Shown here piece after piece: positions 1 through 5,261 of a stretch of DNA of 8,336 nt; within the stretch, counting starts at the first letter, position 1, and each line of letters begins with the position of its first letter. The DNA lies in assembly GCA_016284975.1 (NCBI GenBank), contig JAEEPV010000132.1, forward strand, positions 1-8,336, read 5' to 3'. The translations under genes and the position numbers were made by a program. The notes beneath the pieces were generated by a model. It did not search any database. It saw nothing but the letters and a program-made list of their open reading frames with translations, and was not told the DNA's origin. This DNA comes from Solobacterium sp. (lineage in GTDB: Bacteria > Bacillota_I > Bacilli_A > Erysipelotrichales > Erysipelotrichaceae).

Positions 1-1179
1 ATCCGGCAGAACGAAAACATCGAACTGATTGCGTCGGAGAACTACTGTTCCAAAGAAGTACGGGAGCTGTCCGGCTCGATTCTGACGAACAAGTATGCGG
101 AAGGCTATCCGGGTCAACGGTATTACGGCGGCTGCGTAAACGTGGATGTAATCGAAAATCTGGCCCGTACGTATGCGTGTGAACTGTGTGGGGCGGATCA
201 TGCCAATGTTCAGCCGCACAGCGGCTCCCAGGCCAACATGGGTGCCTATATGTCGGTGCTGAAGCCGGGCGATAAAGTATTCGGAATGGATCTTGCGGCA
301 GGCGGCCATCTGACCCATGGCGCAAAGGTAAGCTTCTCCGGCAAACTTCTGGATTTCTATTCTTACGGCGTAAACCGGGAAACGGAACGAATCGATTATG
401 ACGATCTGAAGAAGAAAGCGATGGAGCTTTCTCCGAAACTGATCTTAGCCGGCGCAAGTGCTTATCCGCGCGAACTGGATTTCCGGGAATTCCGTGCGAT
501 CGCAGACGCCTGCGGTTCCTACCTGATGGTCGACATGGCCCATATCGCCGGTCTTGTCGCTGGTGGTCATCATATGAACCCGGTTCCGTATGCGGATTTT
601 GTAACGACAACGACACACAAGACCCTTCGCGGTCCCCGCGGAGGTATGATCCTGTGCCGTAAGGAATATGCCAAGGCGGTCGACAAGGCGATCTTCCCGG
701 GCATGCAGGGCGGTCCGCTCTGTCATATTGTTGCCGCAAAGGCACAGTGCCTCTATGAGGCAAAACAGCCGGAGTTTAAGGAATACGGCGCGGCGGTCAT
801 CCGCAATTGTGCGGTATTGGCAGAAACACTGCAGCAGGAAGGATTCCGGCTTGTGACCGGCGGTACGGATAATCATCTGATTCTGGTCGATGTCAAAAAC
901 TCCATCGGTATCACCGGAAAGACTGCGGAGGAAGAGCTGGATGCGGTCAACATTACCGTAAACAAGAACTCCATTCCGTTTGATGAGGAGAAGGCAAATA
1001 CCACAAGCGGCATTCGTGTCGGAACTGCGGCAATGACTTCCAGAGGGTTTAATGAAGATGATTGCCGCAAGGTCGGAAAGTGGATATCGGAAGTGCTGCA
1101 CCATCCGGGAGATGAAGCGCTCAAGGCTTCCATAAAAGAACAGGTTCATGCGCTTACGTCAGCCCATCCGTACGAATAG
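1..1179 (+). CDS. glyA: Serine hydroxymethyltransferase, 5' end cut off by window
   Basis: This enzyme is cytosolic and PLP-dependent. It interconverts serine plus tetrahydrofolate with glycine plus 5,10-methylene-tetrahydrofolate, the main one-carbon source. The reading frame is open from base 1 and gives 392 residues; family members are about 410-420, so roughly 20-30 N-terminal residues lie outside. Seen directly: the N-terminal NIELIASEN block at the start of the fragment, the QPHSGSQAN phosphate-binding region, Asp178 and His181 in VDMAHIAG (ring contacts of PLP), and the Schiff-base lysine, Lys207 of the fragment, in [14 protein letters not shown]. The C-terminal half contains [13 protein letters not shown], also typical. 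No frameshift or missing catalytic residue is seen. It ends in TAG and is followed 31 bp later by an intrinsic terminator, so it is the last gene of its transcript. The next gene faces it. Confidence 0.97.
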   Translation: MRQNENIELIASENYCSKEVRELSGSILTNKYAEGYPGQRYYGGCVNVDVIENLARTYACELCGADHANVQPHSGSQANMGAYMSVLKPGDKVFGMDLAAGGHLTHGAKVSFSGKLLDFYSYGVNRETERIDYDDLKKKAMELSPKLILAGASAYPRELDFREFRAIADACGSYLMVDMAHIAGLVAGGHHMNPVPYADFVTTTTHKTLRGPRGGMILCRKEYAKAVDKAIFPGMQGGPLCHIVAAKAQCLYEAKQPEFKEYGAAVIRNCAVLAETLQQEGFRLVTGGTDNHLILVDVKNSIGITGKTAEEELDAVNITVNKNSIPFDEEKANTTSGIRVGTAAMTSRGFNEDDCRKVGKWISEVLHHPGDEALKASIKEQVHALTSAHPYE

Positions 1180-1210
1180 GCAGGCCTATACACGAAAACA
1201 GAATCTCTGT

Positions 1211-1242
1211 CCGGCTGAAACGGATTCAGCCGGGCTTTTTTT
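1211..1242 (+). terminator. Rho-independent terminator of glyA
   Basis: A perfect 9-bp GC-rich stem (CCGGCTGAA, 1211-1219, pairing with TTCAGCCGG, 1225-1233) has a 5-nt loop. After GC it is followed by seven T residues (1236-1242). It sits 31 bp after the glyA stop codon, which is ideal placement. Confidence 0.92.
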
Positions 1243-1248
1243 GTGCAT

Positions 1249-1279
1249 AAAAATCACAGCGATCGTGCCCGCTGTGATT
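1249..1279 (-). terminator. Probable intrinsic terminator of the minus-strand glycosyltransferase gene
   Basis: A 9-bp perfect stem (AATCACAGC, 1252-1260, pairing with GCTGTGATT, 1271-1279) has a 10-nt loop. On the minus strand the stem runs into a T tract, seen as five A residues at 1249-1253 on the plus strand. It lies about 40 bp beyond the stop codon of the minus-strand gene. With the glyA terminator at 1211-1242 it insulates two convergent genes. The T tract is short, so efficiency is uncertain. Confidence 0.72.
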
Positions 1280-1319
1280 GTCTTTGGTTTATGGAAATGT
1301 TTTTTTCGAAAGAATGACT

Positions 1320-2402
1320 TCACTTTTTCAGAAAGCCGGTGACAGCTGAAAGATCTCCGGCCAGGAGTGCCTCTTCCTGCAGCCGCCGGGCATTTGTCTG
1401 GAAGGAGTCGTCGGAGACGATTATCCGATAGGTTTCATACAGCCGCTCCATCGTAAGAGAAGATTCTTCCAGTGTCAGCCCCGCGCCGCTGCGCCGCAGG
1501 CATGCGCCGTTCCAGGAACGCTGCCAGGTATCGTCATGAATGATCAGCTGCGGAACACCCAGGGCATTGCAGTATTGCGTAACCGCATCCGTTCCGTCAT
1601 GAATGCAGATACGGCTTCCCGCAATGGTGATATAACGGGAAGGATTCTGATAGTGAAGGTTTTCCTTTTTCCCCTGTTTCATGCCTTTTGCCAGCACATA
1701 GATTTCATAGGGAGCACCGAGAAATGCATCCTCTATGATCTGCCGCCGCCTGCGGGAAGAAATGGAAGATTCAGAGAAGACAATACTCAGCTTTTCTTCC
1801 GGTTCATACGGCAATGGCGCAATACAGGACATGCCGTAGTGAAGTACCTTATACGCGGGCGGAAACGAGAGAAACTCCTTTGGCCCGAATGAGAGACAGA
1901 CCGTGTTCTGATAAAGAACCTGATAGCGCAGAACCTGTTCCTGATCGATACGGCTCAGAAATTCGTTGAACCCGTTGAGCTTGTCCGGGTTAAATTCCCG
2001 GTTGCGGAATGCGCCGGGGCTTACCACACTGAAAACCGGCAGCCGGCATGCCCGTCCGGCGGGGATCGCAGAGGGACGTTCGATTTCAAAAATGACATCC
2101 GGCTTGAAATCATGGATCGCATCGAGAATATACTGATAGTCCTTCATCAGCCAGCCGGTGCTGAACGCGCCGTGACCATCCATGTATTCTTCGATGGTGG
2201 TGCCAAGACGAAAACGGATGCGCCGTAAAGAAGAAGGGGCGGGGGTAATATAAAACGAAGTATCGGTGAAACGGGATTTCTGGTCGGAACAGACCGCTGT
2301 TTCATATCCTTCCATATGAAAAAGGGCAGCGAGGTTCCGTGCAATCATGATGGCAGAACCGCTTTCCGGCACACATAACGATGGAAGAATCAGGACTTTC
2401 AT
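1320..2402 (-). CDS. GT-B fold glycosyltransferase-like protein (UGT/MGT-like, GT1 type)
   Basis: This is probably a cytosolic nucleotide-sugar-dependent glycosyltransferase of 360 residues; donor and acceptor are unknown. The N-terminus MKVLILPSL followed by a glycine/serine turn and a helix (residues 1-40) fits the first Rossmann strand of a GT-B acceptor domain. The C-terminal half (about 205-350) carries a region resembling the UGT/MGT donor-binding signature: IHDG at 267-270, LGVPQLIIHDD at 281-291, then WQRSWNGA (293-300) and GAG (307-309). These match the usual HxG, GVP, DQxxNA and GxG elements in order. The signature is degraded: the usual glutamate that contacts the ribose appears as Gln275, and there is about one extra residue before GVP. 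No signal peptide or membrane span is seen. The gene is alone, convergent with glyA and divergent from upp, and interrupts two plus-strand housekeeping genes. No Shine-Dalgarno sequence precedes the ATG. A second ATG five bases upstream opens a two-codon frame (Met-Ser) whose TGA overlaps the start. The family call is from motifs by eye; the gene itself is solid. Confidence 0.68.
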   Translation of the reverse strand: MKVLILPSLCVPESGSAIMIARNLAALFHMEGYETAVCSDQKSRFTDTSFYITPAPSSLRRIRFRLGTTIEEYMDGHGAFSTGWLMKDYQYILDAIHDFKPDVIFEIERPSAIPAGRACRLPVFSVVSPGAFRNREFNPDKLNGFNEFLSRIDQEQVLRYQVLYQNTVCLSFGPKEFLSFPPAYKVLHYGMSCIAPLPYEPEEKLSIVFSESSISSRRRRQIIEDAFLGAPYEIYVLAKGMKQGKKENLHYQNPSRYITIAGSRICIHDGTDAVTQYCNALGVPQLIIHDDTWQRSWNGACLRRSGAGLTLEESSLTMERLYETYRIIVSDDSFQTNARRLQEEALLAGDLSAVTGFLKK

Positions 2403-2411
2403 GACATGTGA

Positions 2412-2420
2412 ATTATATCA
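2412..2420 (-). promoter_or_regulatory. Extended -10 promoter of the glycosyltransferase gene
   Basis: On the minus strand these bases read TGATATAAT, a perfect extended -10 (TGnTATAAT), with no recognisable -35 at the 17-bp position. The last T lies 9 bases before the ATG (2402-2400), so transcription should begin about 3-5 bases before the start codon. That would give a leaderless or nearly leaderless mRNA, in keeping with the missing Shine-Dalgarno sequence. Confidence 0.6.
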
Positions 2421-2445
2421 TTCCCGGATTTTCCTGCCTGCCATG

Positions 2446-2474
2446 TTGAATTCAGAAACGGATTTGACTATCAT
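2446..2474 (+). promoter_or_regulatory. Sigma-70/SigA-type promoter of upp
   Basis: TTGAAT (2446-2451) and TATCAT (2469-2474) are separated by exactly 17 bp and match the -35 and -10 consensus at 4 and 5 of 6 positions. Predicted transcription start is near 2481, leaving a leader of about 23 nt that contains the upp ribosome binding site GGGAGG (2492-2497), 7 bases before the ATG. Confidence 0.6.
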
Positions 2475-2483
2475 GAACGATAG
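2468..2483. promoter_or_regulatory. Small inverted repeat over the upp -10 and start site (possible operator)
   Basis: CTATC (2468-2472) and GATAG (2479-2483) form a dyad with a 6-base spacer. The left arm overlaps the proposed upp -10 box and the right arm overlaps the expected transcription start. This placement suits a repressor site, but a 5-bp dyad can arise by chance. I recognise no regulator for it. Confidence 0.25.
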
Positions 2484-2504
2484 AAAAAACAGGGAGGCAT
2501 TTTT

Positions 2505-3125
2505 ATGCTCGAAGTATTGAATCATCCGTTAATTACCCATAAACTGACCCAGATGCGGAACAAGAATACCTGCACGAAGGATTTCCGCGAGAATCTCGAT
2601 GAGATTGCAGAACTGATGGCTTATGAAGTCTGCCGGGATCTTCCGACCCGTTCGGTTGATATCGAAACCCCGATCGGCCCGTGCACCGGCTATGAACTGG
2701 CAAAGGAAGTAGTCATCGTTCCGATCCTGCGGGCTGGCATTGGTCTTCTGGACGGAATCCGTCGTCTGGTACCGACCGCCAAGGTTGGCTTCATTGGTCT
2801 GTATCGTGATGAAGAAACACTGGAACCGCATGAGTATTTTGCAAAGTTCCCGAAGAATCTCGATGAGTCGATTGTCATGGTTGTTGATCCGATGCTCGCA
2901 ACCGGAGGAAGTGCCGTGGCAGCCATCGATATGATGAAACAGCGCGGGGCAAAGCAGATCAAACTGGTCTGCCTCGTCGGTGTTCCGGAAGGCGTCAAGG
3001 CAGTTCAGAAAGCGCATCCGGATGTCGATATCTATCTTGCCGCAATGGACGATCATCTCAACGATGTCGGCTATATCGTGCCGGGTCTTGGTGATGCGGG
3101 AGACCGTATCTTTGGCACCAAGTAA
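2505..3125 (+). CDS. upp: Uracil phosphoribosyltransferase
   Basis: This cytosolic salvage enzyme makes UMP and pyrophosphate from uracil and PRPP. It is 206 residues long, the usual family length. It starts with [10 protein letters not shown], the typical opening with conserved LxHP. The type I phosphoribosyltransferase PRPP loop is [12 protein letters not shown], with Asp128 to Ser136 contacting [16 protein letters not shown] (about residues 73-84) is the conserved flexible-loop region, and the C-terminus [18 protein letters not shown] is the uracil-binding end that distinguishes UPRTases from other PRTases. The start is supported by GGGAGG seven bases upstream and a promoter at 2446-2474. 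The next gene begins three bases after its TAA in the same frame, so the two are almost certainly co-transcribed. No anomalies are seen. Confidence 0.98.
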   Translation: MLEVLNHPLITHKLTQMRNKNTCTKDFRENLDEIAELMAYEVCRDLPTRSVDIETPIGPCTGYELAKEVVIVPILRAGIGLLDGIRRLVPTAKVGFIGLYRDEETLEPHEYFAKFPKNLDESIVMVVDPMLATGGSAVAAIDMMKQRGAKQIKLVCLVGVPEGVKAVQKAHPDVDIYLAAMDDHLNDVGYIVPGLGDAGDRIFGTK

Positions 3126-3128
3126 TTC

Positions 3129-3329
3129 ATGGCGGTCGCGCATTTCTATGTAAAAGCCGGTATCTACGCCGTCATGTTTCTGCTCAGCTTCGCAGGCATG
3201 TCCGCACTGGACTACAATCGGTTTCTGAAACAGGGACATGCGGTTCAGGCACAGATCCTGTATGCGCTTATGGTAATGGCGCTGGCATGGATGTCCGGTT
3301 CGTTTATCATTTCATTTATTTATATGTAA
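3129..3329 (+). CDS. DUF1146 (YwzB-like) small membrane protein
   Basis: This 66-residue protein has two predicted membrane helices (about residues 8-27 and 42-64). They are joined by a short polar, basic loop containing LDYNRFLKQGH, which fits the DUF1146/YwzB family by length, topology and the hydrophobic-DxxRF pattern. In Bacillota that family is encoded near upp, the atp operon or murA; its function is not established. The ATG lies three bases after the upp stop, with no Shine-Dalgarno in the gap. The nearest purine-rich stretch (GGGAGA near 3099) is too far upstream, so translation is probably coupled to termination of upp. It is likely inserted in the cytoplasmic membrane without a cleaved signal. 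Its ORF is followed by an inverted repeat and a new promoter, so it closes the upp transcript or is partly read through. Confidence 0.8.
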   Translation: MAVAHFYVKAGIYAVMFLLSFAGMSALDYNRFLKQGHAVQAQILYALMVMALAWMSGSFIISFIYM

Positions 3330-3334
3330 TTATG

Positions 3335-3359
3335 AGTGGCAGCGGAAATCGCTGCCACT
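3335..3359. repeat. Perfect 10-bp inverted repeat between the DUF1146 gene and the tagO-like gene
   Basis: AGTGGCAGCG (3335-3344) pairs perfectly with CGCTGCCACT (3350-3359) around a GAAAT loop. It begins six bases after the DUF1146 stop codon. No T tract follows on either strand, so it is not a standard intrinsic terminator. It ends two bases before an extended -10 promoter element. It may be a 3'-end stabilising hairpin for the upp transcript, a weak terminator, or a protein-binding dyad upstream of the tagO promoter. Confidence 0.75.
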
Positions 3360-3361
3360 GA

Positions 3362-3370
3362 TGCTATAAT
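3362..3370 (+). promoter_or_regulatory. Extended -10 promoter of the tagO-like gene
   Basis: TGCTATAAT is a perfect TGnTATAAT extended -10 element. The -35 position falls inside the inverted repeat and shows no consensus match. Predicted start near 3377 leaves a leader of about 26 nt with the ribosome binding site AAGGAG (3388-3393) nine bases before the ATG at 3403. Confidence 0.65.
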
Positions 3371-3402
3371 AGGAAAATCGAAAGAGGAAGGAGAGAAGGA
3401 TC

Positions 3403-4602
3403 ATGAATCTGATTACCGGTGCGTTTCCGTATTTCATGTTGCCGTTTGTGATCTCACTTCTTCTGGTACCGGTATGCAAGTATATCGGGCTGCGTCTGGG
3501 CATCTATGCCGTGGAGAATGCCCGTACCGTCCATCATGGCAGAATCGTACGGATTGGCGGTGTAGCGATCTATGCCGCATTCATGTTGTCACTCGTCATT
3601 CTCTGGCAGGCAGATGTCAAGCTGAACGGAATCCTGATCGGCGGCTTTCTGATCTTCATGGGCGGTCTGCTGGATGATATCTATGATCTTTCTCCGAAGC
3701 TGAAGCTTCTGTTTCAGGTCTCCGGTGCCTGTGTGGCACTGTTTGTCGGCAATCTGTCGCTTGCGAACCTGCATATTCTTTCCTTTGAGATTTCCAATCC
3801 GATCATCGTAAAGCTGTTTTCGTTTTTCTGGCTGATCGGTATTACCAATGCGATCAATCTGATCGACGGTCTGGATGGTCTTTCTTCCGGCATCTGTACG
3901 ATCGTAACCGGAACCATCGGCCTGCTTGGTTTCTTTATGGGCCGCAGAGATGTCTGTATCATTGCGCTGACGCTCTCCGGTGCGATTCTGGGATTTTTGC
4001 CGTATAATTTCCATCCGGCATCTGTTTTTGTCGGAGACTGCGGCGCGCAGTTCATGGGATTTACGATTGCGGCATTATCGCTGCTTGGCTTCAAGTCCAC
4101 CGCGGTTATTACACTCGGTCTTCCGATTCTGGTCCTGTTCATTCCGATTTCCGATACGCTGATCGCAATTATCCGCAGAAAGCTGAAGGGGCAGAAGATC
4201 ATGGAGGCAGACCGGGGTCATCTCCATCATGTTTTGATGTTCAAGCTGAAGCTCGGTCATCGCAGAACGGTACTGATCCTCTATTTCGTAACGCTGATGT
4301 TTGCACTGGCTTCGATTCTGACCTACTTTAACCCGCTTCTGGGTCTGGTGGTGATCCTGATCATGATTCTGGCGGCGAATGTCTTCATCGAATATACCGG
4401 CATGATCAATCCACGCTGGCACCCGATCCTTTCGCTTGTAAACAGAATTACCGGGTGGCCGAAAATGGAAGACGGAGAAGATCCGGTCGATACCCTGCAG
4501 AAAGAGGAAGAAGAAACCGCAGAGAGCGAAGCAAAGGAAGAACCCCGGGAAGAATCCAGGGAAGAATCGAAAGAAGAAATCAGGGAAAAGATAAAAGAAT
4601 AA
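3403..4602 (+). CDS. tagO: TagO/WecA-type undecaprenyl-phosphate GlcNAc-1-phosphate transferase
   Basis: This integral membrane enzyme of the MraY/WecA superfamily transfers a HexNAc-1-phosphate, probably GlcNAc, from UDP-sugar to undecaprenyl phosphate. It is the first step of wall teichoic acid or another envelope glycopolymer. Family motifs appear in order: GGLLDDIYDL with the Asp91-Asp92 pair, NAINLIDGLDGL (149-160), VFVGDCGAQFMG with Gly211-Asp212, and the cytoplasmic DRGHLHH motif (270-276). About ten hydrophobic segments alternate with short loops over residues 1-330, as in WecA/TagO. MraY is less likely because of the HLHH motif and the lack of an MraY-type context. Residues about 355-399 form a very acidic and basic tail with no hydrophobic stretch. 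It ends in five EExR/K-like tetrapeptides, beyond what the catalytic fold needs. The gene has its own promoter upstream and a strong terminator downstream, so it is likely monocistronic. The sugar specificity is inferred from family, not shown. Confidence 0.9.
   Translation: MNLITGAFPYFMLPFVISLLLVPVCKYIGLRLGIYAVENARTVHHGRIVRIGGVAIYAAFMLSLVILWQADVKLNGILIGGFLIFMGGLLDDIYDLSPKLKLLFQVSGACVALFVGNLSLANLHILSFEISNPIIVKLFSFFWLIGITNAINLIDGLDGLSSGICTIVTGTIGLLGFFMGRRDVCIIALTLSGAILGFLPYNFHPASVFVGDCGAQFMGFTIAALSLLGFKSTAVITLGLPILVLFIPISDTLIAIIRRKLKGQKIMEADRGHLHHVLMFKLKLGHRRTVLILYFVTLMFALASILTYFNPLLGLVVILIMILAANVFIEYTGMINPRWHPILSLVNRITGWPKMEDGEDPVDTLQKEEEETAESEAKEEPREESREESKEEIREKIKE
4537..4596 (+). repeat. 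12-bp tandem repeat coding the charged tail of the TagO homologue (5 units)
   Basis: Five consecutive 12-base units, each starting with GAA and four of them with GAAGAA, encode EEPR, EESR, EESK, EEIR and EKIK (residues 379-398). The units differ by point changes but keep Glu at positions 1-2 and Arg/Lys at position 4. This looks like a diverged microsatellite-like expansion preserved in frame. Confidence 0.8.
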
Positions 4603-4612
4603 CAGAGTGATG

Positions 4613-4643
4613 AAAAAGATTCTCAAACCGGGAATCTTTTTTT
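4613..4643 (+). terminator. Rho-independent terminator after the tagO-like gene
   Basis: AAAAAGATTC (4613-4622) pairs with GAATCTTTTT (4632-4641), and the inner TC/GG pairs can extend the stem to leave an AAACC loop. Seven T residues follow at 4637-4643. The A-rich left arm could let it work on the other strand too, but no minus-strand gene ends here. Confidence 0.88.
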
Positions 4644-4678
4644 GAGGACTTCTCCTGTTTCTGACTAAGAGAACAGTG

Positions 4679-4684
4679 AGGAGG
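4679..4684 (+). promoter_or_regulatory. Ribosome binding site fixing the start of the MazF-like gene
   Basis: AGGAGG lies 9 bases before the ATG at 4694. It rules out the alternative upstream GTG at 4676, because the site would then fall inside the coding sequence. Confidence 0.85.
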
Positions 4685-4693
4685 GAAATCAAG

Positions 4694-5245
4694 ATGGGAT
4701 TTCTGGAAGAATCGCGGGCTCTGCTGAAGGGCACCGCGAATGCGGCGGTTCCGCCGGAATGGGGAAATTATATGCGCTGCCGGCAGGCGTTCTACAACCG
4801 GGTGCTTCCGGGCTATGTAGAACAGAATATGCGTTCGGAGGCGATGTGGGTATTAAGAGGAAAATGCAAAAGCGGTTCGGAGATCGGAATCTCAGTGGAA
4901 GCGGGGGATATCTGCTGGATGGACTACGGTCAGACATTTTTAAACGAGATGGGGTATCAGCATTTCGGTCTGGTCATGTCGGTATTTCATAAGAAAGCCA
5001 TGGTAATTCCCCTTACCAGCAATCCGCAGGCATATGAAAAAGCAGGTCTGATGGATTCCAGCGGAAGTCATCTGTTCCGGATCGGACAGCCGGAAGGACT
5101 GAACAAACCGTCCACCCTGTTTCTCAATGACATGCGTTTTATCAATACTGCCCGGATCCTCACGGTCCGCGCACATATCGATCCGGATTCCGACCTGTTC
5201 CGATCGATCCAGGCACGGATGATCGAAATCCTGAAGGGAGTGTGA
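4694..5245 (+). CDS. MazF/PemK-like protein with N-terminal extension
   Basis: The protein has 183 residues. From about residue 69 it resembles the MazF/PemK (PemK_toxin) beta-barrel fold. EAGDICWMDYGQ (69-80) matches the first strand of MazF. GYQHFGLVMS (87-96) sits where MazF has GxRPxLV. AMVIPLTSN (102-110) matches the strand ending in the conserved Thr, here Thr108. STLFLNDMRFINTARIL (140-156) matches the RTIDKxRL segment. MazF toxins are about 110-120 residues and cut single-stranded RNA; here a 68-residue N-terminal part (weakly basic, likely helical) is added. The catalytic Arg of MazF (GxRP) appears to be His90, so endonuclease activity is doubtful. No antitoxin-sized gene is adjacent. 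It follows the tagO terminator. Only a weak promoter candidate (TTGAGG near 4642 with TAAGAG near 4666) is seen upstream. Its stop is 12 bases before the proposed tilS start, so the two are probably co-transcribed. Function is unknown; the fold call is by eye. Confidence 0.66.
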   Translation: MGFLEESRALLKGTANAAVPPEWGNYMRCRQAFYNRVLPGYVEQNMRSEAMWVLRGKCKSGSEIGISVEAGDICWMDYGQTFLNEMGYQHFGLVMSVFHKKAMVIPLTSNPQAYEKAGLMDSSGSHLFRIGQPEGLNKPSTLFLNDMRFINTARILTVRAHIDPDSDLFRSIQARMIEILKGV

Positions 5246-5261
5246 TACGATGCTTGCGTGA
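5234..5261 (+). promoter_or_regulatory. Ribosome binding site plus three-codon mini-ORF overlapping the tilS start
   Basis: AAGGGAG (5234-5240) is ideally spaced, nine bases, from an ATG at 5250. That ATG opens only Met-Leu-Ala before TGA at 5259-5261. The TGA overlaps the GTG (5258-5260) that opens the tilS frame, in a GTGA junction. The same ribosome binding site is 17 bases from the GTG, too far for normal initiation. Either ribosomes terminate and restart on the GTG, or one base is missing in this spot. Confidence 0.6.

Noticed and set aside
445..1149. Minus-strand open frame opposite glyA
   Set aside because: It is a shadow of glyA, whose active-site and PLP motifs are intact across the same bases.
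4642..4671. Possible promoter for the MazF-like gene (TTGAGG and TAAGAG, 18-bp spacing)
   Set aside because: The -10 matches only about half of the consensus and the -35 overlaps the terminator T tract, so it is too weak to list as a feature.
4694..5245. Complete MazEF/PemIK toxin-antitoxin module
   Set aside because: No small antitoxin gene lies next to it: the upstream gap holds only a terminator and a ribosome binding site, and tilS follows. The N-terminal part does not look like a MazE/AbrB or ribbon-helix-helix domain by eye.
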